Assembly (NCBI RefSeq): GCF_947172395.1
Contig: NC_069105.1
Coordinates: 2,356,001 to 2,420,000, forward strand
Origin: Bicyclus anynana
Lineage: Eukaryota > Arthropoda > Insecta > Lepidoptera > Nymphalidae
Length of the DNA: 64,000 nt
Direction: 5' to 3'
Both the position numbers and the translations under genes were made by a program. Position 1 is the stretch's first letter; every line of letters starts with the position of its first letter. Positions 1 to 12,009 of this stretch are shown here, piece after piece. The notes beneath the pieces are model-generated. The model made no database searches. It had not been told where the DNA came from and worked only from the letters and a program-made list of their open reading frames with translations.

Positions 1-1835
1 TCCAGCTCCAGAGGTCCTGGGTTCCAGTCCACCTGGTCACTGTATGCTATTTCCTACTAAACTAACCTAACCTACCTAATTGAGACTGTGAGGCTCTTTG
101 GATGAAATAATAAACACTCACACAGAAAGTCCAGAAATTCTTTATTTGTCAGTTATTTCTTATTAGAAAACTAGTTACTATGATAAATCATATACGCTTA
201 GTGCGAGTGATGTTTTTCTCGTCCCATGGAGGAAAGAAGATGTGGGTTACTTGGACCGGACTCAAAGGCTCTAATGTCCCGGTATCTCAGTCGTTGAATT
301 GAGAGCCCGTGGGTCCAAATCACACTACCGGTCACCAACCAACCAAACTGAAAATTTGTTTATTTTCCCACATTCCCACCTCCGTAAGAGAAAGCATAAC
401 TAAACCTTTAATTAAGCATGTACTTCTATAGAATCCTCAAACAGCATAATATTTGCTGTTGGACAAAATTACACAAAGTATCATAATATACCAAAATACC
501 GCGTACAAAATACTAAATACAAAATACCACGTACAGAATACAAAATACCAAAATATCACGTACAGAATACAAAATACCAAAATACCACCATAAATCGTTA
601 AGCACTAAACTTTAAATTATATCCGAACACGGTTCAGATCCAATGTCCAAATATCCAAAATCCCCCCCCCCCCCCCGAAATTAACACTGTATAGATATGT
701 TCTCGTCCATAACACCGAAGATTAACGCAAGCTTGGCAAACAGGATAGGACTGACCTTGTCTGGGTCTTTACCCGGTTATATGTCCTGCCGGACTCCCTT
801 GACCTGGTACGGCTACTCCGTCTCCTTCAGCTTGCGACGTTCCCGGATGTTGTAACCGGCAAATGACTATCTTCTTAAAGCCTTCCACGAATCCCGCGAC
901 GTCACGACGGATTTGTACAACCTCTTCGAAACTCGTAAAAACTCATAAATTACCCTTTTACATTCTCAAAGGTTCTCGAAACTCATTCTTATATCTTTCT
1001 TTCTTATTTTTCCTATTTTTATTTTTTTTCCACTGAAACGAAGAAATGACACGTCATTGTTAAGTTCTACCGGCGTGGTCAATGACCCCGCCCAATGTCC
1101 CGTAAGGTGAAAAGTATTTCTTACCTGATAATATCAGTTCTCTCTAGCCCACCCAAATATTAAATTTAGTCGCTATACGAATTCATGGCCAACGGGAACT
1201 GGAACAAAGATTTATACATTCTTTAACAGCGGCCATTTTGTAATACCTGAATGTGCAAAAAATATGTACTCACGGAAGACTCCTGTGATTTTCCCAAGAC
1301 TTAATAAAACTTATATTTTCAATGAGCTGAACATAATATTTTAGTTAAGGTTTTTGGTCTCAGCAGACCTGCTACATTAAATCCTTCCCCCCGGATATTT
1401 TTGTTCAGCTCATGGTGGCTGTTTCCAGAAAATGACCGAAACCCTGTCTTCGGCGAGAACTTTGCTCACACGTTTTCGTTCGACGCATCAAAAAATTTGT
1501 TCGTTCATACAAATCTTAACTATAACAATAGAAAATCTTTATCCCTTTTATTTTTGTATTCACAAATCATAAGCTTGCCAACACCATTCTAGTGCCTTAT
1601 TATATGTTTTTGAACCCCCACGACGTTTGTTTTACCCGAAAATTGCCAATTTGCACACTCCGACCCTGAAACGAAACGCAATCTCACACAAAGAGACACG
1701 CTCCTGTCGCCATCTATGGTTTAGACGCCCATTCACTAGCGACCCATAATATAATCAATTCTTCGCACCTTTTATGAGCGCGTTTTGTACGGATTTCGTC
1801 ATCATACCAACAGATGGCGCTTTACACCGTCACAA
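1..1835. repeat. Long interspersed repeat 'R', copy 1
   Basis: This block is repeated at about 2450-4221 at very high identity. Shared landmarks are the opening ccagctccagaggtcctgg, a C homopolymer (about 662-676 here, 3059-3074 in copy 2) and the ending cagatggcgctttac-ccgtcacaa. Copy 1 carries about 60 extra bases of a short tandem motif near 510-585 and an insertion near 1010-1030. No long reading frame is present; the 63-codon frame near 1401 recurs in copy 2 but resembles nothing I know. It interrupts a hAT coding relic at its right end (1836). The left end may lie outside the window, so full length is unknown. It is probably a non-autonomous mobile element. Confidence 0.75.
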
Positions 1836-1862
1836 TCTGCGGCCGGTTTATGAAGCACAGTA
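1836..1862 (-). pseudogene. hAT-1 transposase relic, third piece
   Basis: Read on the minus strand, these bases continue the hAT reading frame that stops at the pogo insertion (5924-6058). The residues TVLHKPAAD follow INQVIT once the pogo element and one TA duplication are discounted. The piece ends where repeat R copy 1 begins. It is too short to identify on its own and the call rests on frame continuity. Confidence 0.55.
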
Positions 1863-2431
1863 CAGTGGACACCCGGTAATCCGGCAAACATTATGCAGGG
1901 CAGTGTCGGACTATCGAATTTGTCGGATTATAGAGCACTGCCTAAGACCCGTATAGTCCGGTTTTTTTTACGAAAGAGTACCTTGTAATCCGACAAATTA
2001 CATATCTAATGACGAGAGTCTATAAATGTATTATACGTACATATGTATGTACATACATACTTTGAAGTACAAATCAGACTTAATTTATGTAAGTCGAATT
2101 TAGTAAATTAAATAACAATTGAGAGCTTACGTTTTATTATAAAATTAAGCATAAATGCACATACATATCTACCAAAATAATCAAGAATTATTAATCAAAA
2201 TCATGTCGTGAATACTATATCAAATTATGAAGCTTTGAAATATGCATCAATTTTTTTTGTTAAAGGTTATTATAACGCGAGATCAAAGCTTTGTCCCTCA
2301 GTCTTCACAAAAGTAAAAGTTCGTTGTAGGATGTACCATTCTCTTCAGCCCATTGTAAACTGCGACCGCGCAGGCCCACAGGGTTGGAGGCCGCAGGCCC
2401 ACGCGTCACAAAGAGAAAAAAAATGATGTGT

Positions 2432-4221
2432 CGGAACTTATGTTTAATCCAGCTCCAGAGGTCCTGGGTCCAGTCCACCTGGTCACTGTATGCTATTTCC
2501 TACTAAACTAACCTAACCTACCTAATTGAGACTGTGAGGCTCTTTGGATGAAATAATAAAGACTCACACAGAAAGTCCAGAAATTCTTTATTTGTCAGTT
2601 ATTTCTTATTAGATAACTAGTAACTATGATAAATCATATACGCTTAGTGCGAGTGATGTTTTTCTCGTCCCACGGAGGAAAGAAGATGTGGGTTACTTGG
2701 ACCGGACTCAAAGGCTCTAATGTCCCGGTATCTCAGTCGTTGAATTGAGAGCCCGTGGGTCCAAATCACACTACCGGTCACTAACCAACCAAACGGAAAG
2801 TTTGTTTATTTTCCCACAATCCCACCTCCGTAAGAGAAAGCATAACCAAACCTTTAATTAAGCATGTACTACTATAGAATCCTCAAACAGCATAATATTT
2901 GCTGTTGGACAAAATTACACAAAGTATCATAATATACCAAAATACCGCGTACAAAATACAAAATTCCACATACAAAATACCACCATAAATCGTTAAGCAC
3001 TAAACTTTAAATTATATCCGAACACGGTTCAGATCCAATGTCCAAATATCCAAAAATCCCCCCCCCCCCCCCCCGAAATTAACACTGTATAGATATGTTC
3101 TCGTCCATAACACCGAAGATCAACGCAAGCTTGGTAAACAGGTTAGGACTGACCTTGTCTGGGTATTTACCCGGTTATATGTCCTGCCGGACTCCCTTGA
3201 CCTGGTACGGCTACTCCGTCTGCCTCAGCTTGCGACGTTCCCGGATGTTGTAACCGGCAAATGACTATCTTCTTAAAGCCTTCCACGAATCCCGCGACGT
3301 CACGACGGATTCGTACAACCTCTTCGAAACTCGTAAAAACTCATAAATTACCCTTTTACATTCTCAAAGGTTCTCGAAACTCATTCTTATATATTTCTTT
3401 CTTGTTTTTCCCACTGAAACGAAAAAAATGACACGTCATTGTCAAGTTCTACCGGCGTGGTCAATGACCCCGCACAATGTCCCGTAAAGTGAAAAATATT
3501 TCTTACCTGATAATATCAGTTCTCTCTGGCCCACCCCCCCGAATATTAAATTTAGTCGCTATACGAATTCATTGCCAACGGGAACTGGAACAAAGATTTA
3601 TACATTCTTTAACAGCGGCCATTTTGTAATACCTGAATGTGCAAAAAATAAGTACTCACGGAAGACTCCTGTGATTTTCCCAAGACTTAATAAAACTTAT
3701 ATTTTCAATGAGCTGAACATAATATTTTAGTTAAGGTTTTTGGTCTCAGCAGACCTGCTACATTAAATCCTTCCCCCCGGATATTTTTGTTCAGCTCATG
3801 GTGGCTGTTTCCAGAAAATCACCGAAACCCTGTCCCCGGCGAGAACTTTGCTCACACGTTTTCGTTCGACGCATCAAAAAATTCGTTCGTTCATACAAAT
3901 CTTAACTATAACAATAGAAAATCTTTATCCCTTTTATTTTTGTATTCACAAATCATAAGCTTGCCAACACCATTCTAGTGCCTTATTTTATGTTTTTGAA
4001 CCCCCACGAAGTTTGTTTTACCCGAAAATTGCCAATTTGCACACCCCGACCCTGAAACGAAACGCAATTTCACACGAAGAGACACGATCCTGTCGCCATC
4101 TATGATTTAGACGGCCATTCACTAGCGACCCATAATATAATCAATTCTTCGCACCTTTTATGAGCGCGTTTTCTACGGATTTCGTCATCATACCAACAGA
4201 TGGCGCTTTACTCCGTCACAA
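2432..4221. repeat. Repeat 'R', copy 2, inserted in the pogo element
   Basis: Near-identical to 1-1835 from about 2450 onward. Its right junction lies inside the pogo transposase: codons after the residues AFELG switch to the repeat end. If the repeat begins at 2432 (tgtgtcggaactta), that end partly matches the reverse complement of its other end (tgtgacggagtaaa), hinting at short imperfect inverted termini. The similarity is weak and could be chance. No transposase is encoded. Confidence 0.65.
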
Positions 4222-5657
4222 AACCTAGCTCAAAAGCGTTAACTGCGTCTTGATCTGTGACTTGTGGAGCAGTTGCAATCACGTCGTCGTTATCTTCCTG
4301 ATCGTTTGTTGTATTATTAGAAACCTCTTTTATAATATCTTCGTCAGGCATTTCAAGAAAAACATTTTCTTCTTTATCCATTCCACGACACCAGACTTCC
4401 AAATCTTCCGGACTTATCTGTGTTTCAGTAGAGACTTGTTCTATAACTTCCGAAGTTACACTGATTTGTGGATCGTTGCTAGGAGTGGTGATTATATCTG
4501 GCCATAACTTTTTCCAAGACGATTTAATAGTTGATGACGGTAACGCACTCCACGACTGACTAAGAGCAAAAACCAAGTCTTTCATATTAAATTCTTTTAA
4601 AGTTTTTTCTATTGGTTGGTCTTTTGATACGGCTCTTAAAAGTAGGTTTTTTTTATAGTCTTGCTTAACAAACTGAATGATGTTCTGGTCCATTGGTTGA
4701 ATCAGTGCAGTGCAATTTGGCGGAAGAAACATCGCAGTGATGCATTTATCCTCAGTTGTCAGTTCTTCTTCAGACGGATGATCGGGAGCGTTATCAAGAA
4801 GCAACAACGCTTTTTGAGGAAAATTATGATCTTTTAACCATTTTCTAACTTCAGGTGCCAAGCATTCATCAAACCACTTTTTGAAAAGGTCTTTTGTCAT
4901 CCATGCACTTTTTTGTCCGTAATAGTGTACAGGTAAATCAATGTTTTTGAATGCCCTTGGTTTATTAGATTTCCCAATGACCACCATCGTAAGCGCGTGT
5001 GTACCTGCAGCATTAGCACATGGTAGTATGGTTACACGCTCTTTACTCACTTTTCGTCCAGGTACGTCTTTTTCGTTACAAGAAACGAAAGTTTTGTTAG
5101 GCATCACACGCAAAAAAAGCCCTGATTCGTCTGCATTATACACCTGTGACGGGCCAAGATTTAAATCGTTCACCTTTTGCAAAAATCTTAATTTAAAGGG
5201 CTCTATGCAGGTGGCATCGTTAGAAAGTTTCCCTCCTGTAATAGTCATTAAACGTATGCCATGACGACTTTTAAAACGTTCTAGCCATCCTTTGCTGGCC
5301 ACAAAATCATCTTTTTTTGTTATTTCCTTATAAAAAAACTTAGCTTTCATCGCCAACATGGGTCCCGAAATTGGTGCATGCATGTTTCTTTCCTGAAGAA
5401 ACCACATGTACAAAGCTTCTTCCACTTCTGGATGTTCAGCTTCCTTGAGTGTCTATCTCTTACCTGGCCCGCAGTCAGTAGTTGACACGAACTTCTTCTC
5501 GTGGTTTTTTTTTAATGTCATAAATTGTAAATCGGCCTACGCCGTATTCACTTGCTAAACTACTGAAAGTTTCATTGCGATTTAAGCGATCTAAAATATC
5601 ACATTTTTCTTTAATTGTCAACGTTTTGTGCTTTCGCTTGTGGGTTTATGACGACAT
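4208..5657 (-). pseudogene. pogo/jerky-type transposase, broken
   Basis: The open part (5425 to 4208, about 405 codons) shows the DDE nuclease of the CENP-B/jerky/Tigger group: VYNADESGLF, LLLDNAPDHP and TALIQPMDQNI carry the three acidic catalytic positions. Upstream on the minus strand (5500-5650) is an N-terminal psq/CENP-B helix-turn-helix (LTIKEKCDILDRLNRNE, SLASEYGVG). That region is damaged: a stop three codons after the ATG at 5657, a shift in an A run near 5505-5515, and a TAG near 5450. The last four codons come from the inserted repeat R, so the natural C-terminus is missing. The enzyme would have cut and pasted the surrounding element but cannot now be made whole. Confidence 0.9.
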
Positions 5658-5923
5658 TACTAGGTACTACATATACCTAATACACAATGAATAAATAAGT
5701 AGTAAACAATGAACGTACGCTAAGCCGTACCGCTATCACTAGTAGTCAAATTCAAACTAAGTAAAACAATGCATACGCGTCGAGCACAATAGCGGTGGCG
5801 CGTACGAGTTGTGACCTGTTCAAACTTGCGTGATATTAGCAAGAATTGTCAAACATAATTCTGTCATGTCGGATTACAGGGGGCGCCGGATTAGTCAGAG
5901 GCCGGATTACCGGGGGTCCACTG

Positions 5924-6058
5924 TAGTTATAACTTGATTTATTGCTGGCAATATTAACTCTTCTCCGATGTTATGTGGTTTGCCTTTTTGAGCAATTAAC
6001 AAAGAGATATTGTACGAAGCTCGAAGGTCGTCGTCAACTTGCTTAGCAGCCGCCGAAA
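5924..6058 (-). pseudogene. hAT-1 transposase relic, second piece
   Basis: On the minus strand this reads LRASYNISLLIAQKGKPHNI followed by GEELILPAINQV, the stretch just after the BED finger in hAT transposases of the ZBED5/FAM200 type. It continues the BED-finger piece at 6848-7132 after a ~790-bp interruption, and continues at 1836-1862 after the pogo element. The frame is open within the piece. The rest of the transposase (RNase H fold and dimerisation region) is not in the window. Confidence 0.75.
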
Positions 6059-6847
6059 ACAGCTAAAAAGCCGCGCGTGATGAGTAGTTACCTATTTGAT
6101 GCATTCATATTATATTATTACGATGCAAATTGACTGCAAGATAGGTATGAGAACTACGTCGCTAGCGATAAGGAACCGGTTTTTTGTCCGAGCGGCCGAG
6201 CGGCCGAGCGGTCGAAGCGAGTTGAATACGTGTAGGTAGTTAACTACGTGTAATATTAAATGAATAAGCAAGCAATTAATTAAAAAAATTAGCTTGGAGC
6301 ATAATGAATGATTATTATAATTCTCAATAAAAGTATTTAAGTACATATGAAGATTATGATTATTATAAGAATTAGATGTAAGTTTATTACGTAATAATGA
6401 TTACCTTAAGCGTGTGAAGAAATTCTAATTTTGAAAAATCGAAAGGAAGGCGCAAGGAAGACGGAAAAATAAGAAGGAAAATGGAACGAACTCACTCAGT
6501 ATCGTGTCCCTCGTCCTTTGTTTCCGTGGTGTTCTTCTCGTAATTCTTCACAGCTGTGTGTTGTAGGTATTCCCATTTGCAGAAATCCTTTCTTGTTTGT
6601 CGTATGGCTTGTTTCCAAATCCACAAAGTTAGAAGGGCGAAAGACCAAAAATAGTGATGTGTTAACGAGCTGGTGGTTGTAAATATGAATACTGGTGCTC
6701 TTCGTGAATTTTATTTAAGTATATAAAAGACCAAACAACAATATTGTATTGTGTATGCGCACACAGTCCGTGCGAATCAATTTCGAAGTGTCCGCGCGTC
6801 GGTCGCTGGCACGACGGGCCGGCGCGGTGTCCCCGCACCCCGCAACC
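6059..6847. other. Unassigned insert splitting the hAT-1 relic
   Basis: About 790 bases separate two consecutive parts of the hAT frame. I see no long reading frame. It contains three tandem copies of gagcggcc near 6190-6215, a GC-rich stretch at 6780-6847 and AT-rich DNA between. On the minus strand a tttggtctttcgccc motif near 6640 could be a primer-binding site of an LTR element, but no flanking LTR pair is visible. It is probably an old TE insertion of unknown type. Confidence 0.35.
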
Positions 6848-7132
6848 CGCGTAGTCGTCCGACGTCTGCGCTTGGACAAATAGTTTTGCTACACTTGGCT
6901 GTGTATTATGCTTCTTCTCTAGGTCTTGAAAATATGCTACATTCTTGTCTTTCTTATCTGGATGCATTTTATTCAAATGATCTTGCAGCCTTGAAGGCTT
7001 CATTGCTTCATTCGAAAATGTTTTTAGACATAGAAGACAAAAAGGCGACGATGGGTTTGTGGGATTTTCAATAAATCCGAATTTAATATATTCCGCACAG
7101 TATTGCCGTCTCTTCTTTTTTACTTCCGACAT
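6848..7132 (-). pseudogene. hAT-1 transposase relic, N-terminal BED zinc finger
   Basis: Ninety-five codons from ATG at 7132: a basic start (MSEVKKKRRQYCAEYIKFGF), then a BED-type finger with FCLLC and DHLNKMH supplying Cys2 and His ligands, then KHNTQPSVAKLFVQAQ. This matches the N-terminus of ZBED5/FAM200-like hAT proteins. After codon 95 the frame runs into unrelated sequence (stop at 6662), which I read as an insertion. The BED finger would bind the transposon ends. Upstream promoter sequence is not recognisable. Confidence 0.75.
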
Positions 7133-7433
7133 TGTTTTGCTTTGAGAAATACGTTCAACTTCGCGAGTACTGTAGAGAAGGCGTAAGTATCATCTATTGC
7201 GCGCGAGACCACAAATGAAAATATTTTTTTTTTTGTTGAGTAAATGCCGTTTAGCTCCCTGTGGAACCACTACGACGTCACCGGTAGGGGGTGGGCGAGC
7301 GCGGAAGCATCGCCTGTGCACGAAGGCTGAAATAAAAACAGAGGACGGAACGGCTCTGTAAGGTCGTCTCCTATGAGACTCGGGCCTCGGCTTAGAGGGC
7401 CATTCGGGAGGGTTTGACCGTGACCTGAGTGAA

Positions 7434-8900
7434 TCAGTCCGGACGCCCCCGAGATCGTGAGTTAGAAAACCCACTTCCGGGTGACGTTAGATATCGGGGA
7501 CCTCGTCTTCGCCGGCGAAGACGCTGTGTAGCTTGTGATTGTGTTGCCTGAGAAGCATTGTCAGTTGTCATGTCATCGTCAGGATCGTAAAGGATGTTTT
7601 TGGGACGTCTCTGCTTGGAGTTAGCGTTAAGGTTGAGAGTATAGTTGCAAGCCTCAACCACTAGTTGGTTGGGATGGATGGCAGCTCTTTCAAAATAGTT
7701 TTGAGAGAGCTGTTTCATGTGATTAGCTATTGAAGGTAGTTCTAAATCTCTATGGAGGTCGTTATTACGTACAAACCACGGCGCGCCCGTGATTTGCCGT
7801 AGGAATCGATTTTGCAGAGTTTTGAAGCGGCTTAAGGGTCGCTTTGGGACGGTTGGCGAACACTACACTAGCGTAGGTTAGGATCGGACGGATCGTAGTT
7901 TTATAAAGCGTTAGTTTTAAGCGGAGGGACAATTTACTTTTAACGTTAATCATCGAGTAGAGGCGGTGCATTACGTATGCAGCCTTTTTTCTAGCTTCCC
8001 TAATGTGCATGGAGAAGCTCATGCGGTTATCAAAGGTCACGCCTAGGTATTTGGCAGTACGTTGCCAGGGGATGGGAGCTCCGTAGAGTGAGACTTCTTT
8101 GAGTTTGTTCTGGCAAAACGGTTTGCCAGTGAAGAGCACAGCTGCGCTCTTCTCTGGGTTGACTTCTATCCGCCAAAGGCGGAACCAAGTCCCTATGACG
8201 TTGACTGCCTTCTGCACGCGGGCTCAGATGGAGCGCGGGTTTACGGCCGTCGCGTACAGTGCGGTGTCGTCCGCGAACTGTGCGACGTGAACGCCCGGGT
8301 GATCGGTGGGAATGTCGCACGTGTAGAGCGAATATAGAAGCGGGGAGAGCACGGAGATGAGAGCGTTCCGTCTATACAGTACCTGAAGGTGCGGTTGGAC
8401 AGAAAGCTGTGTAGTAAGCGGTCCATTTTGTTTAGTACGCCGGAACGGTTTAGCTTGTATATCAAGCCTTCGTGCCAAACACGATCGAATGCTTTAGCTA
8501 CGTCAAAGAAGAGCGCCCCGGTGGCGATAGGGTTATAAAATTTATTGAAACCGGTTAAAATGTGCTCGGTGAGGCGGTGCACTTGATGAACACGCGAGTG
8601 TTTACATCGAAATCCAAACTGTTGATTGATGAGAAGTTGCTTCTCATCGCAAATGGCTTTTAAACGATTCAAAATGATTATCTTATACACCTTGCCAATG
8701 GTGTTAAGCAGACTAATTGGACGGTAGCTAGTCGGGAGGTCACGGGGTTTACCAGGCTTGTGGATGCCAATGACCGTGGCTTCTTTCCATGCGTCTGGGA
8801 AGGCGCAGTGGGCTAGGAGAACATTGAAGATGTTCACCAGGAGGTTGACTATCTGGACCGGGAGAAGCTTTAGTGCTTTATTACTAATCTTATCTGGCCC
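7434..8900 (-). pseudogene. Jockey-1 reverse transcriptase, frameshifted
   Basis: Motifs in order: SYRPISLLNTIGKVYK (near 8730), ALFFDVAKAFDRVWHEGL (near 8490), then QFADDTALYATAV with the catalytic FADD (near 8270), KYLGVTFDNRMSF (near 8020) and a basic tail ending at 7434. The usual VPQGS motif near 8400 is destroyed by small indels and the frame changes there and near 8220. The polymerase would copy the element RNA at the nicked target. Too damaged to be active. Confidence 0.85.
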
Positions 8901-9097
8901 CGGGGCCTTTTTTTTTGCGCAGACCCTTTATAACCGCAGAGACTTCCTCGCATGACGTGGGGGTAATTTTGACTCCGTCCGGGGGGCGAGATAGTATAGA
9001 AGTGAGTTCGGACTTCACTTTCTTCGCCTGTGATTTTACGAGTGCCGTAGTGCTCGGAGTGCACTGGGCTTCCAGACTGTCGGCTAGGCATTCGGCC

Positions 9098-10265
9098 TTA
9101 TCGATATCCTCGATCGCGTTCGGGAGGCCAGGGCGTTTGAGGTGGGGTGGCCGCGAGACGGTCGGCTTTGAGATGTCTCGCCACGTCGTAGAATGCTACG
9201 TGCGATGGCTCGAGCTCTCTCAGTCGGTCGTCCCATTGTCTGTCAAAACGCCAGCGCAAGCGACGCTTGCACCGTCTTTGGAGAGTCCAGAGTAGACTCG
9301 CGTTTTGTCGTGTTGGTTCAGAGTCATAGCGTCTTTGCTGGGCGTTTCTATTTGTAAATAGGACCCGTAAATCCGACGACAAGGGGGCCGTGCTGAAGGC
9401 AGGGACCACCTTAGTGCAATCATTTATTGCTTCGCGAATATGACCATTTAGGTTTGAAGAAGCTGCGAGCGCTTCTGCTAACGTTCCTATATCGTCAGGA
9501 ATTTGGTCTAGGTGCTGTGAAGCCATGGACTTGAGACGCTCAGACAGTCTCACGTAATTGATTATAGTTTTGGTCGGGGGGCTCGTGGAGGGCGGGGGGC
9601 CAAGCTGGAGTATGACTGGTCGGTGGTCCGAGTCTGAGACTATATCTGAAAACACCTCCAATGGACTCGCTTCAAGAGCGATGTTCTTTAGAAGTGCCAG
9701 ATCCAGTACGCTCGGAGTTTGGTTTTGTCTGTCGGTCAGTCTCGGGTAACGTGTTGGTTTGTCAGGAGTGAGCAAAATGAAATTGGCGTCGTCACGGTCT
9801 TCGGTTCTTTGGTCAGTCCTTTACAGTTATTGTAAGCGTTAAGCCAGCTTGTATGTTTAGCATTGAAGTCACCGGCTAGGATGACGGAGTCGCTTAAAGA
9901 GAGGAGTGTCTGAATGTCATTCTCTAGTAGGTGTTTATCACCTTTCTGATAGATTGAAACCAGTGTGATCGGCGAATGGCCGGTCATACTGACCTGACAT
10001 ACTGAGGAGTGCAGTGGAGAGCCCTTCTGTGATAAATAGCTGTACTTCCCTTCCTTTGGGTGGTCCGGTCGTTTCTAATCATTAAGTGATTCCCTATTTT
10101 GGGTTCGCGAAGGCTAGGTTTCAAGAAGGTCTCTTGCACCAAAAAGATGTCCGGTTTGTGGTCGCGTATCCATTCGCGGACCCCGAATAAGTTATCGTTA
10201 AGCCCGTCTACGGTATAGTAGCCGACAGTCAGGGAATGCGGTTTTAACGTACCGTTGTGCGCCAT
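9098..10265 (-). pseudogene. Jockey-1 endonuclease, frameshifted
   Basis: Three overlapping frames together give an EEP-family endonuclease: VREWIRDHKPDIFLVQETFL (near 10180), VILAGDFNAKHTSW (near 9870) and SDSDHRPVIL (near 9630), which hold the catalytic Glu, Asp/Asn and Asp-His positions. The enzyme nicks target DNA to prime reverse transcription. Frame changes occur near 9985 and 9760. The linker that follows (to 9098) is a basic, arginine-rich stretch typical of Jockey proteins. Not functional as written. Confidence 0.8.
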
Positions 10266-10665
10266 TTAAGAAATTTTTAACACGTTCAGTGCGTTATACT
10301 ACTGCTCTTACTTCTAAAAAGTGCTGTATAGGGTCTAATGGGCCCTATGATAAACTTTGCTGATGTGCGTTATCGGGTTTAAGCGACCTTTTCAGTATTT
10401 TACCTTTAAAGTAAAAAATATCTGAAATTATTGGACTTTACATTGAATATGTGCCTGATATGTGTTTAGATTGAATATTTACAATCAAAAATTACATTAG
10501 TCCTAATATTCAGATCTTCTTGCATATTTAAAAAAACAATACAAAGTTTAGGGTCGTAAACACCCGATATCAGCACAGAACGATAATTATGTCGATAAAA
10601 TTCTATTGTTGTCAGTAAAACATCGATATTTATTTATTTTATTTTTAAACATCAAATGTGCTTCA
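10266..10665. other. No gene seen
   Basis: AT-rich spacer between the Jockey-1 endonuclease start and the piggyBac stop codon. It should hold the Jockey 5' end and the piggyBac 3' flank, but I cannot place either boundary. No repeat, RNA gene or open frame is supported. Confidence 0.4.
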
Positions 10666-11437
10666 TTATAACAAGCCTGGCAGTACGTTTTTGAGCACTG
10701 GGTACAAGAGGTCATTACTTTTTTTACTTTTTTCGCAGCCTCTTTGCTTTAGTGTTTTTCGCAATGTGTTGTAGCATCCAACGCAGTTTCGCTTTTTATT
10801 TGCTTTTTCTAAGCGATGAGATGATTGCATGTCTGATTGAGTGTTAGCATGTGCTGTAACAAGACTTATAAGTTTTTCTATAACTTTTTCTGTAAAGTCA
10901 AGCTTGCTAATTTTATTCTCGTTGTTTATATTATAAACGATCCATGCATTTACGAAAGCGATCCCGAAAATCATCTCCATCATCACTTTCCTATACCATT
11001 TGAGGCCTTTTTTTAGAGTAGTATAGTAAGAGGACATTTGGTCGCTGTAATCTATGCCCTTTTTATATCTGTTGTAACTTATGACACATTCAGGTTTCTT
11101 TATTATTTCATTAGTACCCTTTCTTTTTCTTCCAGTATCTTTAATACTTGCATCGTGATTTCTGCATGTGCTTATCATCAAAACAGGACGCTTATCAACC
11201 CATTTTAGCACTCTTACTCCCTTTCTGTTCATTTTACCAAGGATTTGTCCTTTTTTCAATTTTTGACTCACAACTTTTTTTGGCAAACCTCTTCTGTTGG
11301 CTCGCAGTGTACCACAAATAAAAGTTTTCTTTGCAATCAATGTCTCTGCTAGTCCGATAGATGTGTAAAAATTGTCCGCTATAAGAGTCCTTCCCTCATT
11401 CTCAAGACCATTGATGTAGAAATCATCTTACTTGACT
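10666..11437 (-). pseudogene. piggyBac-like transposase, C-terminal part
   Basis: The minus frame from about 11437 to 10666 matches the DDE_Tnp_1_7 catalytic region: NEGRTLIADNFYTSIGLAET, then VISYNRYKKGIDYSDQMSSY and a helical region, ending in a Cys-rich tail (NCVGC) that keeps only part of the usual zinc-binding Cys set. The N-terminal half is missing: a Pao LTR begins about a dozen bases upstream (11450), which suggests that the Pao element inserted into this gene. piggyBac enzymes excise precisely at TTAA; no TTAA-flanked terminus was recognised here. Confidence 0.85.
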
Positions 11438-11449
11438 TATTTAGGTTGA

Positions 11450-11648
11450 TGTTGAGTATTGCAAGGTAACTGGTTCACTATATATGGAGATTTTTAAATA
11501 AAACTCGAAGAGCACTTTTACACGATGCGTTTAATCCGCCATGTTTTTGGAGAGAGGAACCAAGGGGTTGCCAGAATGAGACGCCAATCGTCGTTCGGAA
11601 ATAGATAAGATTTTATGTATTGTAAATTCAGTTCGGAAATACTGAACA
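11450..11648 (-). repeat. BEL/Pao 3' LTR
   Basis: Read on the minus strand the block starts tgttcagtatttccgaactg and ends aatactcaaca, giving TG...CA termini over 199 bases. A purine tract (aaccaagggagggcgagag) lies directly upstream at 11649-11667, the expected second-strand primer. A diverged relative of this LTR occurs on the plus strand at 50905-51035. The partner 5' LTR is not in the window. Confidence 0.7.
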
Positions 11649-12009
11649 CTCTCGCCCTCCCTTGGTTACAGCAATGTATGAGCAATTAAGTATGACAGTG
11701 TACATAAATATTACATGTAAGCAAAGTACATCAAATTCCTTAATTTAGCTTGCAATAAGAAATTAAGAAATATTTTAATTTGGTTTTACATAGATAGTAG
11801 ATAGTAGTATATATCTTACTTTAATTTAGTTTACAAGTAGCAATTCTCTGTTAAGTTTTCCTATGTAGGCATTAAGTTTTACGTTTTATAAAAGAGGCAA
11901 TTACAATCAAGGTTCATACAATCATTATCTTAATGACTATTTATACATACGTGCAGTTTTAATTAAGTATACATTATGGTTATAATATTAGTTAAATTCT
12001 TATATTAAA

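Larger units (their letters stand above)
1863..5923 (-). mobile_element. pogo/Tigger-like DNA transposon, with R copy 2 inside
   Basis: The ends are inverted copies: left cagtggacacccggtaatcc at 1863, and right, read on the minus strand, cagtggacccccggtaatcc ending at 5923. One mismatch occurs in the first 23 bases. Both ends are flanked by TA (1861-1862 and 5924-5925), the target duplication of the Tc1/mariner/pogo superfamily. The transposase is on the minus strand (4223-5657). Repeat R copy 2 occupies about 2432-4221 and has removed the transposase C-terminus. The element itself sits inside a hAT transposase frame, so the order of events is hAT first, then pogo, then R. Confidence 0.85.
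7224..10265 (-). mobile_element. Jockey-1, dead Jockey-clade LINE
   Basis: A non-LTR retrotransposon on the minus strand, from an endonuclease start near 10265 to a 3' A-tail (the T run 7224-7234 on the plus strand). The coding part is broken into at least five frames. Order is apurinic endonuclease (about 9500-10265), linker, reverse transcriptase (about 8240-8900), then thumb and C-terminal region (7434-8217). About 200 bases of 3' UTR precede the tail. No gag-like first frame was found, so it is probably 5'-truncated. Decay is much heavier than in the CR1 and Copia copies in this window. Confidence 0.85.

Noticed and set aside
240..345. tRNA-like sequence in repeat R
   Set aside because: There are B-box-like words, but no cloverleaf can be drawn and the A box is missing.
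1401..1592. 63-codon frame repeated at 3787-3978 as a possible small gene
   Set aside because: It recurs only because repeat R is duplicated; it begins at a TTG codon, and there is no ATG, motif or family resemblance.
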